From UBA1724 sp051884615 (lineage in GTDB: Bacteria > Verrucomicrobiota > Lentisphaeria > Oligosphaerales > Oligosphaeraceae): a stretch of DNA of 53,376 nucleotides. The position numbers and the translations under genes were made by a program. The notes below the pieces were generated by a model. It was not told where the DNA came from. It saw only the letters and a list, made by a program, of their open reading frames with translations, and did not search any database. Of this stretch, positions 49,155 to 53,376 are shown piece after piece (the stretch's first letter is position 1; each line of letters starts with the position of its first letter). The DNA lies in assembly GCA_051884615.1 (NCBI GenBank), contig JBJEVT010000022.1, positions 1 through 53,376 of the forward strand. Reading direction: 5' to 3'.

Positions 49155-49832
49155 TTAGCGGACGAAGTTGAACTCCGTCCAGAAGGTCATCTTCTGGCCT
49201 TCGGCATGGCCGTCGGCGAAGAGGCCGTTGGCGAAGTTGTCATGGCGAGTGCAGATGTATTCCTCCCGCACCGCATAGAACCACTGGGAGGGGCCGTTGA
49301 CGCCGTAGTTCCAGCCAGAGTCGTACTCGCTGTCGAAGCAGACGGGGAACTGGGTGGGGCTCTTCAGGCGGTTCAAGGCGATATACCACATGGTGTCCCC
49401 GGAGCAGACGCCGATGGAGTCCGGCTCCAGCGCCTCGGGGGTGAGGGCGTAGCGGCACCGCAGAGTCACGTTGAAGCCGTAGGTGTTGGAATCATAGTTG
49501 GGAATGTTCTTCTGATCGTATTTTCCCGGGGTGCCGGAGGGGCAGACAAAGGTGGGGCCCACCTCGTCGTAGCCCGCCTCGCGCAGAATCCGCACGGGAG
49601 ACCACCACTTGGGGGATTCCGCATCATACAGCGGAATGATGTCCGCATTGTCCTGGGCGTAGATGGTCAGGTACAACCCGCTCTGCTTCAGGTTGTTCAC
49701 ACAGGCGATGGCACGGGCCTTCGCACGGGCCTTGGACAAGGCGGGCAACTACATGGCCGCCAGGATGGCGATGATGGCAATCACCACAAGCAATTCAATC
49801 AGCGTGAAGGAACGACGGGAATGTAGGTTCAT
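49155..49832 (-). pseudogene. Pseudopilin of the H-X9-DG type, interrupted by an in-frame TAG
   Basis: The frame starts at the ATG at 49832 and encodes MNLHSRRSFTLIELLVVIAI followed by IAILAAM, a class III/type IV pilin-like methylation motif with hydrophobic helix. It then meets TAG (49749-49751). The frame continues without a gap as LPALSKARAKARAIACVNNL to TAA at 49155, 197 further residues. Related proteins read AAMLLPALSKAR across this point, so one leucine codon has become amber. The downstream part ends with the H-X9-DG processing-associated motif (HDNFANGLFADGH). A TTG at 49746-49748 could start the second part alone, but it would lack the membrane helix. The best reading is a nonsense-mutated pseudopilin or a sequencing error. 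Confidence 0.85.
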
Positions 49833-49876
49833 ATCCGAATGAAAAAATGAAGGGTGGATTGAGGGAAACAAGGAAC

Positions 49877-50540
49877 AAGGAACAAAGGCGCGAAGGAGGG
49901 AGAAAAACGGTCTCCCTCCTTCGTAGGGAGGCAAAAGGAAAAAGGCGGGGAAAGCTTCGGAGAGGACGCCCCTGGGGCAAAAACGAATTAGCAAAGGAGA
50001 GAACCTTGCCCCCTCGCTCCGGTGGTTTTTCCGCAGCGAAGGAGGCGGGGGAGGGAAGCATGGGCGCGTGGCCAGATGTCGTTTCCACTGGCACGCGGCT
50101 TTGCCGGAGGGCGCGGGAGATTGGGGGGGGGGAAGGGTGCCTGTCGTTTCAGGAGGTCTTCGTGACGTGGATGAGAGGAAAACTTCTAAAGAACAAAGGC
50201 GCCGGGAAGGGGGAGCAACGGGACTTCCCCCCCCCCCTCGTATGCGGAGGCAAAGGAAAAAAGGCCGGGAAACGCTGGAGAAGACGGTTCAGGAAGGCTA
50301 ACGAAAAGAAAAAGATACCGTGTTTCCCTGTTTTTTCAAGTCGCCAGACGCAAAAACGAATTAGCAGAGGGGAGACCATTCCCTTTCGCCCCGGGATTTT
50401 CCGTGGCGAGGGGGGGCGCGCGTGTGCCGTGGCGGTCACTGTGTGCGAAGCCACACGGCCATTTTGGCGGGGCCGCGGTTTTGCCAGAGCGCATAGGGGA
50501 TTGCGGTGAAGGGCACCTGTCGTTTCAGGAGGTCTTCGGT
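49877..50540. repeat. Degenerate direct duplication covering the GH127 3' end and downstream region
   Basis: Copy A (about 49877-50165) and copy B (about 50188-50540) share blocks in the same order. Examples are GGAACAAAGGCGC near 49879 and its near-copy at 50190, a GGCAAAAGGAAAAAGGCGGG block at 49930 and its variant at 50247, and GCAAAAACGAATTAGC at 49977 and 50350. A 23-bp exact match joins 50140-50162 and 50516-50538. Copy B runs into the real end of the GH127 gene. Copy A holds only the remnant of that end (EDLLKRQ.PF then decay). The 603-base gap 49833-50435 contains this and nothing else coding. Confidence 0.75.
49891..49923 (-). terminator. Strong hairpin downstream of the GH127 gene
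   Basis: CGAAGGAGGGAGA (49891-49903) and its exact complement (49911-49923) form a 13-bp stem with a 7-base loop. On the minus strand T-rich sequence (CCTTTGTTCCTTGTT) follows. It would end transcripts arriving from the GH127 gene, just before the interrupted pseudopilin. Confidence 0.6.
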
Positions 50541-52298
50541 GAAGTAGAGGGCCTGGGGGTCGGGTGCGGTTTCGGCGATGGCGGTTCCGGTGATGGCGGG
50601 GGTTCCCTCGGGGAGGTCCCGGGCTTCCTGGAGGGTGAAGGTCTGGTGGGCGGGGAGAATCAGGTTGGCCACGCCGTCGGGATTGTCGATGGTTTCGCAG
50701 GCGAAGACGACGGGGCCCCGTTTGAGGGCGATTCGTCCGGCGTTGTTGGTGATTTTGAGATTTGCGTGGAGGACCTTCACGGGCATGGGAAGGGTCATCT
50801 CCACGATTTCATCGCCCGTCCAGGTTTGTTCCAGGGTGAGGTATCCCTGATGCGGTTTGGCGTCCACGGGGACGCCGTCGAGCTTCACCTGGGGATTGTC
50901 GCACCATGCGGGGAGTCGGAGGGAGAGTTTCACCGGGCCTGGGGTTTTGGCGGTGACGGTGATGGTTTCTCCGTAGGGGTAGTTCCCCTCCACGCGGAAT
51001 TCGCCCAGCTGGTTTTTGAGGGTTCCCGCCAGGGGGAGGTTCAGTCTGACTTCCCGGGGGCCTGTGCTCCAGACGTACTGGAGCGCGCCGGGGAGGAATC
51101 GGCAGAAGTTGGTGGGGCAGCAGGAGCACTCGAACCAGGGCTGCCTTTCCTTGGCGCCGGCGTTGTACGTCTTGGTGTTGTCGTCCACCTCCAGGTAGTT
51201 GGTGTAGAAGAAGCGGTCTCCGGAGAGGCTGATGCCGGGGAGGACGCCGTTGAAGAGGGTCAATTCCAGGATGTCGCCGTATTTTCCGTCCCCGGTGATG
51301 TTGAGCATGCGGTGGGCGAAGAAGACCAGTCCCATGGCGGCGCAGCTTTCCGCATACATGAGGGAGCTGTTGCTCAAGTCGTAGTCCTGGGTGATTTCCT
51401 CCCAGCAGAAGGTGGAGCCGATGCCGCCGGTGACGTACATGCGGCGGGTGGTCAGGTTGTGAAAGAGCCGTTCGCAGGCCTCGAGGAGTTCCTCGTCCCT
51501 GGTGAGGCGGGCCACGTCGGCCATGCCGGAGTAGAGATAGACCGCCCGCACGGCGTGTCCCTTTGCCTCCTGGAGTTCCCGCACGGGGCGGTCCGCCTGG
51601 AAATAGGCGATGTCGCCGAAGGGGTTGCGGTGTTCCACCTCCAGGAAGTAGTTGGGGCTTTGCCCCCGTTCGTCCACGAAATATCTGGCCAGGTCCAGAT
51701 ATTTTTTCTCGCCAGTGGCCTGGTGGAGGCGGACCAGGGCCAGTTCGATTTCCTCATGGCCGGGGTATCCCCGCTTTTGTCCCGGGCCCCGTCCGAAGAC
51801 GGTGGCGATGTAGTCCGCGTAGCGGCGCATGACCTCCAGGAAGCGGGTCTTTCCCAGCATTTCGTATCCGGCCACGGCGGCCTCCATGAGATGGCCGGCG
51901 CAGTAGAGCTCGTGCTGGACGCACAGGTTGCTCCACCGCTTTTCCGGTTCCACGGCGGTGAAGTAGGTGTTCAGGTATCCGTCGGGCTGCTGCGCGGAGG
52001 CGATGCGTTCCACGATGCGGTCGTATTCCGCTTCAAGCGCGGCGTCGGGGGAGAGGGCCAGGGAGTAGGCCACTCCCTCCAGCACCTTGGCGACGTCGGA
52101 GTCCCAGAAGAAGTGGGGCTTGTTGGGCTTCCCTTCCTTCCAGTCCAGGTCGAATGCCGCCAGGCGCCCGGTGGCGCGGCACTTCTCCAGGGAGGAGGGG
52201 ATGGTGACGGCGATGGCCTGGCGAATGCGGGGGGCAAGCACCCTGTCGCGGAGTTCGACCTGGGTGATGGGAACGCTTTGGTAGGGGGAGAAATCCAT
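50436..52298 (-). CDS. GH127 beta-L-arabinofuranosidase-like enzyme
   Basis: GH127 enzymes remove beta-L-arabinofuranose from plant glycans using a zinc-bound cysteine nucleophile. The 620-residue protein reads MDFSPYQSVPITQVELRDR at its start and has an (alpha/alpha)6 barrel to about residue 420, followed by beta domains. The hallmark cysteine cluster is FECSCCPTNFCRF, which includes the nucleophile and zinc ligands. The SSLMYAESCAAMGLVFF stretch holds the likely acid/base glutamate. There is no signal peptide, so it acts on imported oligosaccharides. It is divergent from the AraC regulator gene, 139 bases away. A decayed copy of its 3' end lies downstream. Confidence 0.88.
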   Translation of the reverse strand: MDFSPYQSVPITQVELRDRVLAPRIRQAIAVTIPSSLEKCRATGRLAAFDLDWKEGKPNKPHFFWDSDVAKVLEGVAYSLALSPDAALEAEYDRIVERIASAQQPDGYLNTYFTAVEPEKRWSNLCVQHELYCAGHLMEAAVAGYEMLGKTRFLEVMRRYADYIATVFGRGPGQKRGYPGHEEIELALVRLHQATGEKKYLDLARYFVDERGQSPNYFLEVEHRNPFGDIAYFQADRPVRELQEAKGHAVRAVYLYSGMADVARLTRDEELLEACERLFHNLTTRRMYVTGGIGSTFCWEEITQDYDLSNSSLMYAESCAAMGLVFFAHRMLNITGDGKYGDILELTLFNGVLPGISLSGDRFFYTNYLEVDDNTKTYNAGAKERQPWFECSCCPTNFCRFLPGALQYVWSTGPREVRLNLPLAGTLKNQLGEFRVEGNYPYGETITVTAKTPGPVKLSLRLPAWCDNPQVKLDGVPVDAKPHQGYLTLEQTWTGDEIVEMTLPMPVKVLHANLKITNNAGRIALKRGPVVFACETIDNPDGVANLILPAHQTFTLQEARDLPEGTPAITGTAIAETAPDPQALYFTEDLLKRQVPFTAIPYALWQNRGPAKMAVWLRTQ

Positions 52299-52365
52299 GG
52301 GGGAAATGCGCGGAAGGGGGGAAAGGAAAGGCCCTTCCGATCACATCGGGAGCCAAGAACCTGAA

Positions 52366-52387
52366 ACGTTCTTAATATAGAGAACGT
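52366..52387. promoter_or_regulatory. Inverted repeat in the GH127-AraC divergent promoter region
   Basis: ACGTTCT (52366-52372) and AGAACGT (52381-52387) form a 7-bp inverted repeat around TAATATAG. The centre holds -10-like hexamers for both directions. It is the natural candidate for the operator bound by the adjacent AraC regulator. Confidence 0.5.
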
Positions 52388-52437
52388 CACGGGGTTGCAA
52401 ATAGAGACTAACTTACACAAAAAGGAGACAAAAGCGC

Positions 52438-53238
52438 ATGTCAGGCCATTTCCCCTTCCATTCCTTCCGACCTCTGAACTGCGGGCGTTTCATCTCCCGG
52501 GGCAAGGGCAGTCATCCGGTGCGGGTCCTTGACACCCATGTGTTCATTTTCCTGTTCAGCGGCCACCTGGAGCTTTACGAGGGAGAGCGGGCGTTCGTCC
52601 TGAACGCGGGGGACTATCTGATTCTCCGCAAGGGACGCCGCCACGGGCCCATGGCGCCCTATGCCCGGGGGCTCTCCTTCTTCTGGCTGCATTTCCAGGG
52701 AGATGGCGCCGCTCTGGACGCTCTTCCCCAGACGGGGCACGCCACCCGTCCGGAACGCCTGGCCTTCTATTGCCAGAGCCTCCTTCTGGAGCAGCAGGAA
52801 CCCCAGATGGACCCCGTCAGCTTTCGCCTTCTCCTGGAGCTTGCCCTGCGGGAGATCCGGCGCTTCCATGCGCCCCAGAAGACCACCGCCCTCTCGCCCA
52901 CGCCCCTGGCGGAGGCGGCGGGACATCTGGTGCGCCTCCGATATGCCGAGGCGCTGAACCCTTCCGCCATCAGCCGCGAACTGCATTGCAACAAGGAATA
53001 TCTGGCGCGTCTCTACCGTCTGCATTTCGGGGAGAGCATCGCCGCCGCCGTCAACCGCCGCCGGGTGGAGGCGGCGGCACGGCTCCTGACCGACGAGTGC
53101 CTCTCGGTCAAGGAAATCATGAACCAGGTGGGATTCCAGGACCCCGCCTACTTTCGCCGTAAGTTCCGTCAAAGATATGGCGTCTCCCCCACGGACTACC
53201 GACGCTTCCTGAACACGGGGCACAGAAATACCGAATAG
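52438..53238 (+). CDS. AraC-family transcriptional regulator
   Basis: The 266-residue protein starts at the ATG at 52438, with AAGGAG (52422-52427) upstream. Residues about 15-90 form a cupin-like ligand-sensing domain (VFIFLFSGHLELYEGERAFV, NAGDYLILRKGRRHGP). Residues about 165-260 hold two helix-turn-helix motifs, with the AraC signature in MNQVGFQDPAYFRRKFRQRYGVSPTDYR. It is divergent from the GH127 gene with an inverted repeat between them, so it probably senses a sugar and controls that gene. Confidence 0.92.
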   Translation: MSGHFPFHSFRPLNCGRFISRGKGSHPVRVLDTHVFIFLFSGHLELYEGERAFVLNAGDYLILRKGRRHGPMAPYARGLSFFWLHFQGDGAALDALPQTGHATRPERLAFYCQSLLLEQQEPQMDPVSFRLLLELALREIRRFHAPQKTTALSPTPLAEAAGHLVRLRYAEALNPSAISRELHCNKEYLARLYRLHFGESIAAAVNRRRVEAAARLLTDECLSVKEIMNQVGFQDPAYFRRKFRQRYGVSPTDYRRFLNTGHRNTE

Positions 53239-53275
53239 CCTTCCCCCCTCCGGGGCTATCGTGGGGGGGGAAGGC
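53238..53275. terminator. Hairpin between convergent genes at the window end
   Basis: GCCTTCCCCCC (53238-53248) pairs with GGGGGGAAGGC (53265-53275). The stem is 11 bp and overlaps the last base of the AraC stop codon. No T-run follows on either strand, so it may act as a weak bidirectional terminator. Confidence 0.5.
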
Positions 53276-53286
53276 GTGGCGGCGAG

Positions 53287-53376
53287 TCAGTTGGCCAAGG
53301 CGGCGCCGTTGAGGAAGGCCACGAAGCTGGAGTTGTCCACATAGCCGTCGCAGAGCTGGGCGACCCGGGAGCGCAG
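53287..53376 (-). CDS. 3' end of an unidentified gene (29 codons visible)
   Basis: The minus-strand frame is open from the window edge to TGA at 53287-53289. It encodes a C-terminus reading RVAQLCDGYVDNSSFVAFLN then GAALAN. Codon use (GC-rich third positions) and the convergent hairpin support a real gene. The visible part is too short for me to name a family. Confidence 0.45.
   Translation of the reverse strand: MRSRVAQLCDGYVDNSSFVAFLNGAALAN

Noticed and set aside
49749..49751. Pyrrolysine or other TAG reassignment
   Set aside because: TAG ends 25 of the 43 called genes in this window, including ribosomal protein genes, so it must be a stop here.

Overview
The window is GC-rich bacterial chromosome, densely coding on both strands, with 43 protein genes supported (two of them cut by the window ends) plus one interrupted gene. 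It most likely comes from the PVC superphylum, probably Lentisphaerota or a close Verrucomicrobiota relative. The evidence is a 51-residue gene for the chlamydia/verrucomicrobia small basic protein, a V-type ATPase operon in chlamydial order, a pseudopilin of the H-X9-DG type, and a spread of secreted or peripheral carbohydrate enzymes. No rRNA, tRNA, CRISPR array, transposase or phage gene was seen.

Layout. 1-1722: 3' part of an acyl-CoA synthetase with a strong terminator. 2011-3426: an atypical PurF-type amidophosphoribosyltransferase. 3522-10789: V-type ATPase operon E, DUF2764, A, B, D, I, K, with residues in K that match the known Na+ site. 10957-15937: two cation/proton antiporters flanking a coupled chorismate mutase-IspH pair, then a formate/nitrite-type channel. 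15962-22416: GH42-like enzyme, a secreted SUMF1-domain protein and a GH78-like rhamnosidase. 22486-28850 (minus strand): phosphodiesterase, GH109-like oxidoreductase, DMT permease, PrmA, NifS, NifU and the small basic protein. 29338-32917: two coupled sigma-70 factors and a second acyl-CoA synthetase.

32918-34723 is a 1.8-kb non-coding repeat field. It holds 9-bp satellites, alternating CG/CA tracts, three copies of a 0.3-kb element and a triplicated 168-bp unit that carries a terminator hairpin. 34724-44214 (minus strand) is a housekeeping block: rplI, rpsR, ssb, rpsF, pth, rplY, uppP, an LptF/G permease, a GYF-RDD membrane protein, lepB and lepA. 44310-52298 (minus strand) holds an FAD oxidoreductase, a DUF4091 protein, an amber-interrupted pseudopilin and a GH127 enzyme, which is divergent from an AraC regulator at 52438-53238.

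How the parts fit: the V-ATPase, antiporters and FNT channel form an ion-homeostasis neighbourhood. NifS/NifU supply Fe-S clusters of the kind expected in IspH and the PurF-like protein. The GH genes and the AraC regulator indicate use of plant or mucin glycans. The strongest oddities are the repeat field with tandem terminators, the tandem sigma factors, the amber codon in the pseudopilin, the decayed duplicate of the GH127 3' end and the preference for TAG stops. I did not find a clearly new multi-gene system.
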